In this document: in pieces, positions 49,720 to 59,862 of the stretch
How positions within the stretch are numbered: position 1 is the stretch's first letter
Layout of the letters: each line of letters begins with the position of its first letter
From: Leishmania martiniquensis
Lineage: Eukaryota > Euglenozoa > Kinetoplastea > Trypanosomatida > Trypanosomatidae
Assembly: GCF_017916325.1 (NCBI RefSeq)
Contig: NC_090170.1
Coordinates: 1,568,501 to 1,632,500, forward strand
Direction of reading: 5' to 3'
Length of the DNA stretch: 64,000 nucleotides
Position numbers and translations under genes: made by a program
Notes under the pieces: model-generated
Told to the model about the DNA's origin: nothing
The model's database searches: none
Seen by the model: the letters and a program-made list of their open reading frames with translations, nothing else

Positions 49720-51678
49720 ATGAATCGGCACAACAGGTTTTACGCCGGGATTGCAGGTGGGTTTGAGGATGACGAGTACTACGACGATGACAGCTACGAC
49801 TACGAAGAAGAGTACGAAGAGGACTACGAAGGCTACGAAGAGAAGGGGGGGTATGGGAAGGCGGCATACGAAGCCACAGCAAGTGCGGCGCCCCCTGCAC
49901 CGGCGTCAATGACGAAAGACCTAGAGAAGGCGTCAGTACCCATCGCGCCGGCCCTTCCCGTCAACCCTTACACATCGATTTCGCCCCAGGCGGACAGCGA
50001 CTACGAACTGCTTGACTCGCTACTGCCGCAGATGCATGCGTCATGGAAAGTGAATGCGCCGACGATGCTGCCGCTCACGGAGGCGGAGGCGGTCACGGCA
50101 CTTCGAGCGAGCAACTACAATCTTGGACCTGCCTTACTGCAGCTCAAGGCAAAGAGAGAGGAAGAGCGCGCTAAGCGCGGCGGGGGCGTGCTGAGGATCG
50201 CTGCCGCATCTGGACCGGCGCAGCGTTCCTCCACTGCGCCAGGGGTTGAATCGCCCGGAGAGGAGGGCGACGGAGCGAGCGACCCCGAGGAAAACTCTGT
50301 CGCGCCGAGCGCGAGCTCCGTCCGCACCACAGGTACCTCGCGTGGCTCGAAGGGAGCCTCGCAGCGACGCACAAGGCAAATGCTGGAAATGGAGCCAGAC
50401 AAGGAGAAGCCCGACTGCACCATTGTAATCGCCGGCCACGTCGATGCCGGCAAGAGTACCACGCTGGGCCACCTCCTCCTGCTTTTGGGCCGCGTTGGCA
50501 GCCAAGATGTGGACAAGAACGAAAGGGCAGAGCGCGCGCAGCACAAGGAGTCCTTCAAGTACGCATGGCTGCTGGACCAGTGCGAGGAGGAGCGACGCCG
50601 CGGCGTTACGATCGACTCTGGCTCTTTCTGCTTCGAAACCTCGCACCGTCGAGTGCATGTCCTCGACGCCCCAGGGCACAAGGACTTTGTTCTCAGCATG
50701 ATTAGCAGTGCCACACAGGCCGACGCCGCCGTGCTCGTCGTGACGGCAGCCACCTCCGAGTTCGAGACGGGACTGCAACACGGCACCAAGTCGCACCTGA
50801 TGGTCTTGAAAACGCTCGGTGTTGGGTCGATAGTTGTAGCGGTCAATAAGATGGACTCGGTCGACTACTCACAGGAACGCTACGAGTACGTAGTCCGGGA
50901 GCTGCAGCTGCTGCTGAAGCAGACGCGCATCCCGCAAGAGGCCGTCATTGGCTTCTGCCCCATCAGTGGCATGACAGGCGTCAACATTACCCAGCGGGAC
51001 GCCAAGGAGACGCCATGGTACCACGGCCTCAGCCTCATTGAGATGATTGACAAGTGCCCGCTGGAGAGCCGCCTGGTGAGCGGCCCGCTCCGTCTGAGTC
51101 TGCAAGACGTGCAGGGCACCACCCTTTATTCCAAGGTCGAGAGCGGGAGGCTCTTTACAGGAGACACGGTTCAGTTTGTGCCGAGCGATGTGCGGATCAC
51201 GATCAAGTCGATTCAGAAGCCCACGGTTTCAGGCTCCGTACTCGTCGCCTTTGCTGGCGAGACGGTGGAGGTGAGCACTAACTCATCCGTGACGGGACTG
51301 TACCCGGGCTGTGTCGGTTGCGAACCAGCTTCGTTGATCCGCAGCTCGACCGACTTCGAGGCGCAAATACAGACCTTTCGAACCCTCACCAAGTCTATTT
51401 TGCCGGGTGCGAGTTTCACCATTGTCGTGCACGCCCTGACGGCGCGGGTAGACGTCGTCGCGCTTATCTCCAAAATGGACCACAAGACAGGGAATTGGTC
51501 GAAAGGAATGGTCAAGTGCGTGCCGCCAGCCACGCAGGCACTGATACTTTTTCGCAGCGAATCCCCTGTTGCCCTCGAGCCGGCAACCGAGTGCCGCGCT
51601 CTGGGGCGGTTTGTTCTTCAGCAGGATGGCGAAACCGTCGCAGGCGGCCTCGTCACACGCCTTCTCGACCGGCCGTGA
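49720..51678 (+). CDS. HBS1: HBS1-like translational GTPase (ribosome rescue)
   Basis: A 652-residue GTPase of the eEF1A/eRF3/HBS1 family. The frame is open from 49540, but the ATG at 49720 gives MNRHNRFYAG followed by an Asp/Glu/Tyr-rich run, as at the start of HBS1 proteins, and follows the acceptor AG. A small helical HBS1-N-like segment lies at about 95-150, then a linker. The GTPase domain has GHVDAGKST (239-247), DAPGHKD (316-322) and NKMD (376-379), followed by two beta-barrel domains. HBS1 pairs with Dom34/Pelota to release stalled ribosomes in no-go and nonstop decay. The YAW-DQ-EER stretch before switch I and the acidic N-terminus favour HBS1 over eRF3 or eEF1A. Confidence 0.92.
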   Translation: MNRHNRFYAGIAGGFEDDEYYDDDSYDYEEEYEEDYEGYEEKGGYGKAAYEATASAAPPAPASMTKDLEKASVPIAPALPVNPYTSISPQADSDYELLDSLLPQMHASWKVNAPTMLPLTEAEAVTALRASNYNLGPALLQLKAKREEERAKRGGGVLRIAAASGPAQRSSTAPGVESPGEEGDGASDPEENSVAPSASSVRTTGTSRGSKGASQRRTRQMLEMEPDKEKPDCTIVIAGHVDAGKSTTLGHLLLLLGRVGSQDVDKNERAERAQHKESFKYAWLLDQCEEERRRGVTIDSGSFCFETSHRRVHVLDAPGHKDFVLSMISSATQADAAVLVVTAATSEFETGLQHGTKSHLMVLKTLGVGSIVVAVNKMDSVDYSQERYEYVVRELQLLLKQTRIPQEAVIGFCPISGMTGVNITQRDAKETPWYHGLSLIEMIDKCPLESRLVSGPLRLSLQDVQGTTLYSKVESGRLFTGDTVQFVPSDVRITIKSIQKPTVSGSVLVAFAGETVEVSTNSSVTGLYPGCVGCEPASLIRSSTDFEAQIQTFRTLTKSILPGASFTIVVHALTARVDVVALISKMDHKTGNWSKGMVKCVPPATQALILFRSESPVALEPATECRALGRFVLQQDGETVAGGLVTRLLDRP

Positions 51679-53029
51679 GAAACGCACAGACATACTCGGT
51701 GGGCGAGCAAGCGAACGAGTTGAACCGATGCTCCCGAGCAGGCGCCGTACGGTAGTACTCTCTCCGGTGCTCTAACAAGCTCGCTTCTCCCCATCTTCGC
51801 TTCTTTCCGGCTCGCACCCTCATCTTTTTCTCATCTCACAGACGTCATCGGCCCGCTTCTCGACGGTTTCGCTTGATGCCGTGGAGCGTCGCTGACTGTC
51901 CAGAGCCTGTTCGGCTTACTTGCGAGAGGTGTGTCACTCCAGGCGGTATGTACGCCGGCAACTACACGCGCGTTTTCGTTGTTTTTTTTTTTCTCTTCTT
52001 TGCTCACGTTTTCCTCTCTCTCGTCGTCTCGGCGTTTGCGTGACGACGTTTCTTGGCGACTGCCGGAACGCCTCCTCTCCCCGCCCCTTACCTCTGCCAT
52101 GAATCCTTTCCTCTTTCCCTCTCTCCCGTACTCACGCGCATGAGCGCCAGTGCACGAAGACGTGTGCAAAGACGCGTGAGGTGGTGGTGGTGATTTTATA
52201 GACAGCGTCGCTGCGAGAGCTGAAGGTCGAGATGGCCGGAGTTCAGTGGGAAAAAAAAACGCAGCCCTTTGCCTCCGACTGGGTAAACCTTCAGCAACGG
52301 GCTCCACATTCGCTTGCGCCACGGCACCCACAAAGGGCAGGAGGGCCTACGGGATCTCGGCAGCAATGCACCTAACAAACAGCTCGAGATGATAAACAAG
52401 AAAAATAAAGAAGACGGAAGCTGCTAGTGGAAGAGCGATTTTCTCAGTGATGCTCCAATGAATCGGTGGTGTCACTCCTCGTAGCAGCCGGTGTGTGTGT
52501 GTGTCACTATGCACACACTCTTTTCTCAGAGGATGCGGTACTTCACCCATTCTTATCCTCAACGTACAGCGCGGGGTGGCGTTTCCTCCCTTCCTGTCTC
52601 CCATGCATACTTGGCTTCGATGCTCGCGATGGTAACGAGCAAGTCTTCCTCGACGTTTTTTTTCGGCGCGTATGTACGTGTGTACGTTTGTATGTGTGTG
52701 TGTGTGCATGTGATGCATTTTTCCCTCTTCGTATGATGTGCCCGAGACGTTTACTCTCCGCCTCGCTTCCCATAAACAATTTCTCCTTGGCTGAGGTATA
52801 CGCCCTGCCTGCGACTCGACCAACATCCGATACACTTCGCCGTTACGCGGGTGCCGCGTCGAAACGCGGTGGATGAGGAGTCCTCTCAGCTTCCCGCCTT
52901 TCTCTCTCTCGCGTTTTGTGCCATCGAAGGAGAGAGGTTCGCTTAGATTTCAGGACAGCCTTTCCGCTCTTCAGACGTAGGAAGGCTGCTGCCAAGAACA
53001 CCGCTGTCGGTATCCTAATAGCAGATATT

Positions 53030-53058
53030 ATATATAAGTATATATATATATATATATG
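53030..53058. repeat. TA-rich microsatellite
   Basis: Imperfect TA repeat, interrupted by AAG. Confidence 0.85.
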
Positions 53059-53596
53059 CACAGACAACCCCCCCCACCTACCCCACCTCCCCACTCCACA
53101 CACAAACACCGGTTATCGGTGTGAAAAAAAAAGTGGAAGGCAGAGGCGTGAAGCTCTATCGCTCTGATAGGCGGTTTCCTACCATCAGGCCGCTTTCCTC
53201 TATAGCACCCTGCGTTTGTGCTCTCTCCTTGGGAGGCCATTCTCACCCCACATCATTTTTTTTTCTACCACCTCGCCCTTTTCCTCATCTTTGCGGTTTT
53301 CTCCACCTCCCTCCTCCCCCTGTGCCGGTGCGTCTGCTGACTCCTTTTCGCTGGATTTCCCTCCCCGTCTCGACACACCTGCCCACGTGGGAGTTGTGCA
53401 CATCGGTGAAGGCGGGCGGCAACGGGCCGATTCTTCACTTGTTGTTTGTTCTTGGTCATCGCGGTTAGGGTGCTGCCATTATCTATCAACCAACGATCTA
53501 TCAATCGATATTTCTTCTTCCTGGAGTCGTTTCGTTCACGTCCGGCGTTACGGTTTATCCTCTAGTCTTTTTTGCCCCCCCCCCCATCATCATCTG

Positions 53597-53624
53597 TCAC
53601 CTCTCCCTCTCGCTCCCTTCGTAG
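53597..53624 (+). promoter_or_regulatory. Polypyrimidine tract and acceptor AG before the DUF2009 gene
   Basis: CACCTCTCCCTCTCGCTCCC leads to TTCGTAG with the AG at 53623-53624; the next in-frame ATG is 53666. Confidence 0.55.
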
Positions 53625-53665
53625 CCGCCACAACGTCGTGGTTTAGTGAGCTGCTCCAGGGTTGG

Positions 53666-55144
53666 ATGGGCTCGCTCGTCATGGGGCGCTGCAGGCGTAG
53701 TGCAGAGGAGACGTATGAGTTTCGAGAGGAATACGTCCTGCTCGACGCCCCCATCGCCAATGCCGAACACATTCCGCTGCGTTTGAGTCCGAAGGAGCGG
53801 AAGATCCAGCGCCTCATGAGGGGCGTCATCCTCGCCTCCTCCTACACGGACAAGGTCGACTCCGTTTCTGCGTTGAAGCTGAAGAACCGCGAACTGCTCA
53901 TCGTGAAGGAGCTGACAAACGCACTGACAGGGCTCATTGTCGGGCTCGACATGCGCAAAGCTGGACTCTTCATGCGCGAACACGAGTTCACGCCTTACAA
54001 GGAAGAGATCCGTAGTGCGATTGAGATGTGCCGGCGTTACAAGATGATGAACCCTGACCTGCTACGCACCGACTACGTCAAGTTTCTTTACATGATTCAA
54101 GACGCAGCTCAGAGCGACTTGGCGCGCGAGGCGCTTGGCTTCGATGTCGTGAAAGAGTTGGTGACGGTGGGGCGGTACTGTGAGGCGCAGAACATACAGG
54201 ACATTTTGCACGACGCACGTCTGCCTCTCTGCATCACGCCGGTGCCCGTCATGAAGGACCGCAGCATTCTGAACCGGTGCCTGCGTGGCAAGGATGTGGT
54301 TGTGGGGAGGTTGGTGAGGCAGTACGCCAGCGAGCACCGCCTACACGAGGACACGGTGGAGGTGGTGGTTCGAAGCCTCAACGATGCGAACTGCTTTTCT
54401 AATGACAATGTCGAGGCGTCCGAGCAGCTGCTGAAGCTGCTGAAGCAGAATTTCACGCCAAGCTCGTGCACAGAGCTGACAAGCTTGGCGATAGATGAGG
54501 GCGCCGACGGAAGTCGCCTGACGCACAATCACAGGATGCAGTACATTTTTGTTCTGCAGAGTCTTTCATTGTGGAAGAACATGTGCCGGAGAATGTACGT
54601 ACTGTGGTCCATTGCCGAAGAGGATATGCTGAACCCGAACGAGAAGTATGAGCTGCGGATGACGGGGCAGGGGCTGCAGCGGGTGCAGAAGGCACCAAAG
54701 CTTTTCAAGGCCATTCAACAGGTGCTGCAGGAGACCAAAGAAGAGCTGGGTGAGTGGGTCGGGTCAGAGCGGATTCACCTCGGTGACGACCAGGTGCCCA
54801 ACGCGTTTCACTTCATCGACAAGTACGGCCAAGTTTCCCGCATTATTATCCCCATTCTCCGCACTCTGGACCACATCGACCATCTGGAGCGACACGCCGA
54901 GTACGCAGCCTACCTGCGCGAGGTATGGGGCGGTGGTGAGCACGCAAAGCGCGCCATTTTGCGCGACTTCTTCCGTCATGGTTTCGACGGCAGCGGTGGA
55001 GACAATATGGACGACGCGGGCAGCTGTATTGATGGCCGCCTCACCAGCGCGTGGAACTGGTGCAACAACATTCGCTTTAAGCCCTTCTACCCACTCTTTC
55101 TCTTTTCTGGCTTCAGCTCCTTCGATGGTGACATGAGTTTGTAG
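53666..55144 (+). CDS. UPF0652/DUF2009 family protein
   Basis: A 492-residue protein of a conserved eukaryotic family without an assigned function. The last stretch, DGRLTSAWNWCNNI with FYPLFLFSGFSSFDGD, is the family's highly conserved C-terminus. The body is helical and Leu-rich, with conserved-looking ERKIQRLMRGVILASSYTD near the N-terminus and RTDYVKFLYMIQDAAQSD further on. No transmembrane segment or signal peptide is seen. Upstream in-frame sequence back to 53216 has low-complexity Ser/Pro/Phe composition, no ATG, and lies before the trans-splicing signal, so it is excluded; 53681 is an alternative start five codons on. Members occur in plants, animals and protists, so this is a conserved gene of unknown role. 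Confidence 0.88.
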   Translation: MGSLVMGRCRRSAEETYEFREEYVLLDAPIANAEHIPLRLSPKERKIQRLMRGVILASSYTDKVDSVSALKLKNRELLIVKELTNALTGLIVGLDMRKAGLFMREHEFTPYKEEIRSAIEMCRRYKMMNPDLLRTDYVKFLYMIQDAAQSDLAREALGFDVVKELVTVGRYCEAQNIQDILHDARLPLCITPVPVMKDRSILNRCLRGKDVVVGRLVRQYASEHRLHEDTVEVVVRSLNDANCFSNDNVEASEQLLKLLKQNFTPSSCTELTSLAIDEGADGSRLTHNHRMQYIFVLQSLSLWKNMCRRMYVLWSIAEEDMLNPNEKYELRMTGQGLQRVQKAPKLFKAIQQVLQETKEELGEWVGSERIHLGDDQVPNAFHFIDKYGQVSRIIIPILRTLDHIDHLERHAEYAAYLREVWGGGEHAKRAILRDFFRHGFDGSGGDNMDDAGSCIDGRLTSAWNWCNNIRFKPFYPLFLFSGFSSFDGDMSL

Positions 55145-56116
55145 TTGCCTGGGCACAGGGATGGCGCCGAAAGTGTTTGCGGACGCATCTGCGGCGCTCG
55201 TTTCGAGTCAGCGCAAGCAAAACAGCAGGCAGAGAAATGTGCTTGCGCATGACCAACGAACAGATTGGGGAGGCGATTTCCTCTCTCACTCTCACTTTTC
55301 AGAAGTGATGTACTTCTGCTTCTCTACATGGCCAGGCCTCCTCTCGTACGCCTTTGAGACGACGCCAACTCGCCCACACCCGCTCGCTCGATACACCCAC
55401 ACCCACACCCACACATACGCACACGCACGGTAAACGTTTTGCGCTGCCGCATAGCGTGACCGTTCCGTGTGCCTTCAGAAACGATAAAGAGAAAGACATG
55501 AACAACAACGCGCGCGTGGCGGCGCATTTGCCAATCACGAAAGGGTGTGAGAGATGATGGTCGAGCGAGAAGGCGCGAGCGACCCGGGGCGGAGGGAAGG
55601 GGAGAGGAGGGGGGAGCGCTTTTGGGTGTACTGCCCCACACGTGGACGAATCATGGAAGCCTGTGCGCCCGCATTGCGGAGAGGCCCTCGTTTCACCTCC
55701 TCCACAGTGTCGCGGTCGATCTTCTTCCAAAAAAAAGTGCGCCGGATACGCCTTGCAGCCTCTCTCGGTGACTTTTTGCTTTCCCCTCTTTCTCTGCCGC
55801 GGTGCTTGGCGCTTCCGATCATTCGCGTCTGTGTTTTTTTTTTACACTCGCATTCGTCTGGTGGCGCGCTACTACCTTTCCTGTCCTTCTCATTCCCATC
55901 AAACCAATGCCTCCCCTCCCTCCCTCCCAAACACCCTCGTACTGAGGGAAGGGGCCGTTTGCGTCAGCATACAAGGCAGCCGCAGTCACACACACACACA
56001 CACACACGCACGCACGCACCGATAAAAAACTAAACCGACACGATCTGCATCTTACCCAGCGCGTACTGTCGTCTTCATTGTATGTTGCATGCCAGCTCGT
56101 GAGCTGAGATCTGCAC
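55145..56116 (+). other. Intergenic region, no gene seen
   Basis: About 970 nt of UTR/spacer. CA-rich simple repeats lie at 55392-55420 (ACACCC units) and 55987-56019. Candidate acceptors for the next gene include CCCAG near 56057. Confidence 0.6.
55987..56019. repeat. (CA)n/(GCAC)n simple repeat
   Basis: A CA run leads into GCAC units. Confidence 0.9.
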
Positions 56117-57208
56117 ATGCCGCCGAAAGCGCCAAACCTCAAATTCAAGCCGAAGCTTGTGCTTCGCGGAGACGACGCGACAGCGCGCTCGCTTCCTACA
56201 CAGGCCACCGATGATCTGAGCCTGGTGCAGCTTGCTCGCCTGCAGGGACTCTACATCGAGGGGCAGGCATCATCATCTGGATGTCTCGCAGGGGTAGGCG
56301 AGGGGCTGGCACCGGCCTCGTCGTCGTCTGTACACGGCAGTGGTGATGGCCGGGGAGGCTGCGCCACCGTATCGTCATCCGCTGCGTGCGAGGGAGAGCG
56401 GCAGCAGCGCCGCGCAAATTTCATGAGCGCCGAGGATGGCTCTCGGGGAGCCGCTGTACCTTCCCTCCTGCGGCCCAAGGGTCGCAGCCATAATTTGAGT
56501 GCCCACGCTGCCCTGGAGGAGGCCTCACGTAGGCATGTCGACATCTCTCTCTACCCCGAGACCGCGCCGCCGCTTCCGAAAAACTCTATGAACATGATCG
56601 TACTACCGAGCGCATCGCGCAGCAGTGATCCCATGCACTCAGGGCTGTACGCCCCACTTCCGCTCGACGCTTCTCTGCCGTCTCGACTCGCCGCAGAGGA
56701 AAGCGGTGCCCTCTCTTCGGGCCAGGGCGCAAAAAGCGGCGCGTCCGAGTCGACGACTGTGGTAGCAATGGACGTGGATGGCACTGCTTTTTTGCGCGAG
56801 GTGGAGTTGGAACGGCAACGCGCCTATGCGGCGAACAGGCGCTTCTACGAGGAGAGCCTGCACCCCGTGCAAGCTAGTTCACCATCCGCGACTGCAGCAC
56901 CAGGTGGGCTGGTGTGGATGCAGCTCCCTCGCTTTCATGAGAACGCGCCCTTTTCTTTCTTCGACCTCCCACCAGGTAAGGTGGGTGAGCTGAAGGTGCT
57001 ACGTAGCGGCCGGATGCTGCTGGAGATTGCGGGCGTGTACTACGACGTCGCTGTCGAAGGTTACGAGGACGCCGGCAATGATGGCGCCTGCGCGATGGCG
57101 GTGGCGACGCAGCCAAGCGCATATCCGTCGAATCCGTCGTCGAAAGCGAGCTGCTACGAGCTTGGTCTGCTGCAGAAGAAGCTGATTTGCACTCCCACTC
57201 TTCCTTGA
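56117..57208 (+). CDS. RPC4: RNA polymerase III subunit RPC4 (RPC53/POLR3D)-like protein
   Basis: A 363-residue protein. The N-terminus MPPKAPNLKFKPKLVLR carries the K-F-K-P-K signature of RPC4. The C-terminus matches the RPC4 domain: FFDLPPGKVGELKVLRSGRM, a following LLEIAGVYYDV strand pair, and the last strand LGLLQKKLICTPTLP, which corresponds to the family's G-x-V-x-x-K-x-V-C-x-P ending. The middle (about 45-250) is Ser/Ala/Gly-rich and probably disordered, as in other RPC4s. With its dimer partner RPC5 (yeast C37), RPC4 works in Pol III initiation, termination and reinitiation, here for tRNA, 5S and U-snRNA genes. The protein is slightly shorter than the human form. The assignment rests on the two termini. 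Confidence 0.85.
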   Translation: MPPKAPNLKFKPKLVLRGDDATARSLPTQATDDLSLVQLARLQGLYIEGQASSSGCLAGVGEGLAPASSSSVHGSGDGRGGCATVSSSAACEGERQQRRANFMSAEDGSRGAAVPSLLRPKGRSHNLSAHAALEEASRRHVDISLYPETAPPLPKNSMNMIVLPSASRSSDPMHSGLYAPLPLDASLPSRLAAEESGALSSGQGAKSGASESTTVVAMDVDGTAFLREVELERQRAYAANRRFYEESLHPVQASSPSATAAPGGLVWMQLPRFHENAPFSFFDLPPGKVGELKVLRSGRMLLEIAGVYYDVAVEGYEDAGNDGACAMAVATQPSAYPSNPSSKASCYELGLLQKKLICTPTLP

Positions 57209-58083
57209 GCGAGGCTCACCGCTCATGTACCAAGAGGAGAAACCGAAGCTGAGGACGAAAAGATGAATGCAGAGCTCCACCGTGAAGACTGCTCTTGGCG
57301 GTGTCTGCGGCGTGCGTGTCGTCGCGTTTGTGTGGGTCTGCGCGCGTGTGAATCCATGTGTGTCTGTTCCGTAAAGTTCGGGTAAGGTGTCATGCTAGGC
57401 CGCGGCCATCTCGACCAATGTCTACTCTGCCGCATAGCTGCCTGGCATCAGGTGAAGTATGAGATTGTTTGCGGCCTTTTCTCGAATGTCACAAGCTCAC
57501 CCTCGACTATGGACGAGAGACAAGCGCACGCCTAAACGCATGCACAAGGGGCGATATCACTTTCCACTCTTCATCAGCTCTTCTGTTTGGAGCTATCTAT
57601 CTATAAATAGATAGCTGCGTGTGTGTGCGTGTGCGTGAGGGCATGTGGGTGGGGAGGGCGGAAGCCTTTTGTTCCTCGAGCAGTGCCTCTCTTTGTCCCA
57701 CTTTCGATCTTCTCTTTCCCACTTGCCCTTTTCCCTCTGAGCGTCCCCCGCTCCGTCTTCTCATTTTTTTCTCCAGTCGGTTGGCGCCTCCTGGTGCGCA
57801 CGTGGGCCTATCCCTCTCCGACTCCCCATCGCCTCAAGTGCGGACCTCCCCTTCCCCCTCCCCCACGCACACCCGAGAGTCGTCTTCTCTCTCGTTCGCT
57901 TCTTTTTTTTGTTTGCTCGTTTCTACTCCCCTCTTGGCCAGGCAAAGCGGGAGAGCAAACACATCCGAAAGCGTCCCTGCGCGCTCACCGTGAGCGGCTC
58001 GATCCCGATACTGCCTCTTTCCCGCTTTTATGCTGTGCCGCAGGAAAACGTGCGCCGGACAGCTAACCAGCTGAGCTGCGCAC
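57209..58083 (+). other. Intergenic region with a short perfect hairpin
   Basis: About 875 nt of UTR/spacer with no gene. A perfect inverted repeat lies at 57591-57616. A pyrimidine tract at 58011-58030 and CCGCAG (AG at 58042-58043) are the probable acceptor for BBS1. Confidence 0.6.
57591..57616. repeat. Perfect inverted repeat, 10-bp arms
   Basis: Arms AGCTATCTAT and ATAGATAGCT flank a 6-nt loop, CTATAA. Confidence 0.85.
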
Positions 58084-59862
58084 ATGTCCACCTCCAGGGA
58101 GCGGACCCGCGGGGAGTCGAAGGAGAAGTTCTGGCTCTACGCCTTTCGAGACCATCTCGCAAACCTGCGCGCCTTTTCGAACTGCATCGAAACCGCTGAT
58201 GTACACGGGGTCGGGGACTACCAGCTCCTCGTGGCAGATGGCAGCAAACGGCTCAAAGTGTACGGCGGTACCTCTCTCCAGCATGAGCTGCCGCTCGTCG
58301 GGGTGCCCTCCGCGATCACATCCTTTTACATGGCCGATGGCGAAGCCTTCAAGCCGGTCATCGCGGTTTCCACCGGGCCCTATATTTTCATGTACCGCGG
58401 TAACAAGCCACTCTATCGCTTCATGGTGCCACCGATTTCTCTGGACCCAAAAGAGTTGGCCATCTGGCGGGGCCTTGCGGAGGACGCCCTCACCGTGGAA
58501 GAGGCAGTGAAGGGGTTGGAAAGCCTGCTGGACGGCGGCGTGCAGACCTCCTCGCGCACGCTAGAGTTTCTGCTCTTGGAGACGCCGGAAGAGCGCGGCG
58601 ATTTCATCGCTCGCGTGCGATCTGTACCGCTCAGCCAACCGGACGTCGTCTGCTGCTTGACATCCATCCCGCTGAACTCGCTGGAGGAGGGAGGGACGAG
58701 TATGCTGGTGATAGGCACGGAGGCTGCGCTGCTCTACCTCTTGAAGAGCAACGCGACTGATATCGCGCTGAAGGTAGTGCTGCCGAGCCCACCTGTGTTT
58801 CTCATTGCGGCCGGGTGCTACGGTGTGGACTATCGAATCATCGTTTCGTGCCGCGACGGCCGGGTGTACTCGATCAAGCAAGGCCACCTGCACAGCGCCG
58901 TGATTCAGCCGGACGCGCAGCCGTGCGCCATTGCCAGGTGCGACAATCTCATCGCCGTCGCCACGACGGCGAACACTCTGTCCTACTACAATCTCAAGGG
59001 AAAGAAGCAGCAGAGCATCTTCTTGCCATGCTCTATCAGTTGCTTGTCCACCATCACAGACGCTGTCAGCGGAGAGGCGCGTGGGCTCGTCGTGGCGCTC
59101 AGCAGCGGCGAGATTCGCGTGTACGTCGGCACGCAGCTCCATCACGTGAGTCTAGCCTATGGGACTGTAACGGCGATGATGTTTGGTCGCTACGGCCGAG
59201 CAGATGGCGCCCTTGTGCTCGTGCTACAGAACGGCTCCCTTGTGGTTGAGCTGCTCCACCGAGGTGTAAACTTGTCTGCTCGCAAAAAAATTGAAACCGG
59301 TCCGCCACCGCAGCAGGACGTCCCCATTCCTATTCCGCAACTCAGCTCTGTCTTTGCAGCACAGTCGGCGCGCGAGCGCAAGTACGGGGCCGAGATATAC
59401 CAGCTTTTCCAGTACGACCTCTCACAGCTACGACTCACGACGGCGAAGGCGTACCTGGGCATGATCTCTAGCGGCGCGGCCCCCTCCGAGTTGGGCAGCG
59501 TAAGGAAAGAAAACGAAGGGGCGACGGAGTCGTCGCTGCGACTCAGCGCCGTGGTGCAGGGGCTTGGCCCGGTCTTCAAGGTGAAGGTGCAGCTGCAGAA
59601 CGTCGGCGAGACGCCGTTGCACGCCGTGCGCGTCGTTTTCTGCCTCCCTGAAGACGGCCCCTATCGAATGCCGCAGCAGATCTTTTCGATTCCCGCATTG
59701 TTGCCGTCTGTTCCTCTCTCCTGTGCTGCACTTGTGACAGCCGTGGAGGGTGGGGTGAAGGGCAACGCCATTTTGGTTGTCGCAACCGGCCCTCAAAGTT
59801 GTACCCCGTTGGCAAGCACGCTAGTAGATCTTCCAGAGGCGGAGCTATTGGAGGAAGTGTAG
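58084..59862 (+). CDS. BBS1: Bardet-Biedl syndrome 1 protein, BBSome subunit
   Basis: A 592-residue BBS1 homologue, about the length of human BBS1 (593). The N-terminal half is a beta-propeller starting with a conserved KEKFWLYAFRDHLANLRAF, then ADVHGVGDYQLLVAD and KLKVYGG-type strands. The segment KPLYRFMVPPISLDPKELAIW matches BBS1's F-K-F-x-L-P x-x-x-x-N-P-x-E-x-x-x-W region. A helical insert follows (about 130-190), propeller strands resume, and a C-terminal GAE-like beta-sandwich is at about 485-585 (PVFKVKVQLQNVGETPLHAV). BBS1 contacts ARL6/BBS3 and recruits the BBSome coat to membranes for flagellar membrane protein sorting. Start ATG lies 41 nt after an acceptor AG. Confidence 0.95.
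   Translation: MSTSRERTRGESKEKFWLYAFRDHLANLRAFSNCIETADVHGVGDYQLLVADGSKRLKVYGGTSLQHELPLVGVPSAITSFYMADGEAFKPVIAVSTGPYIFMYRGNKPLYRFMVPPISLDPKELAIWRGLAEDALTVEEAVKGLESLLDGGVQTSSRTLEFLLLETPEERGDFIARVRSVPLSQPDVVCCLTSIPLNSLEEGGTSMLVIGTEAALLYLLKSNATDIALKVVLPSPPVFLIAAGCYGVDYRIIVSCRDGRVYSIKQGHLHSAVIQPDAQPCAIARCDNLIAVATTANTLSYYNLKGKKQQSIFLPCSISCLSTITDAVSGEARGLVVALSSGEIRVYVGTQLHHVSLAYGTVTAMMFGRYGRADGALVLVLQNGSLVVELLHRGVNLSARKKIETGPPPQQDVPIPIPQLSSVFAAQSARERKYGAEIYQLFQYDLSQLRLTTAKAYLGMISSGAAPSELGSVRKENEGATESSLRLSAVVQGLGPVFKVKVQLQNVGETPLHAVRVVFCLPEDGPYRMPQQIFSIPALLPSVPLSCAALVTAVEGGVKGNAILVVATGPQSCTPLASTLVDLPEAELLEEV

Larger units (their letters stand above)
51679..53665 (+). other. 2-kb intergenic region, no gene seen
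   Basis: UTR/spacer DNA. A TA-rich tract lies at 53030-53058. The frame of the next gene is open upstream to a TTG at 53216, but this part is Ser/Pro/Phe-rich and lies before the acceptor. Confidence 0.6.
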
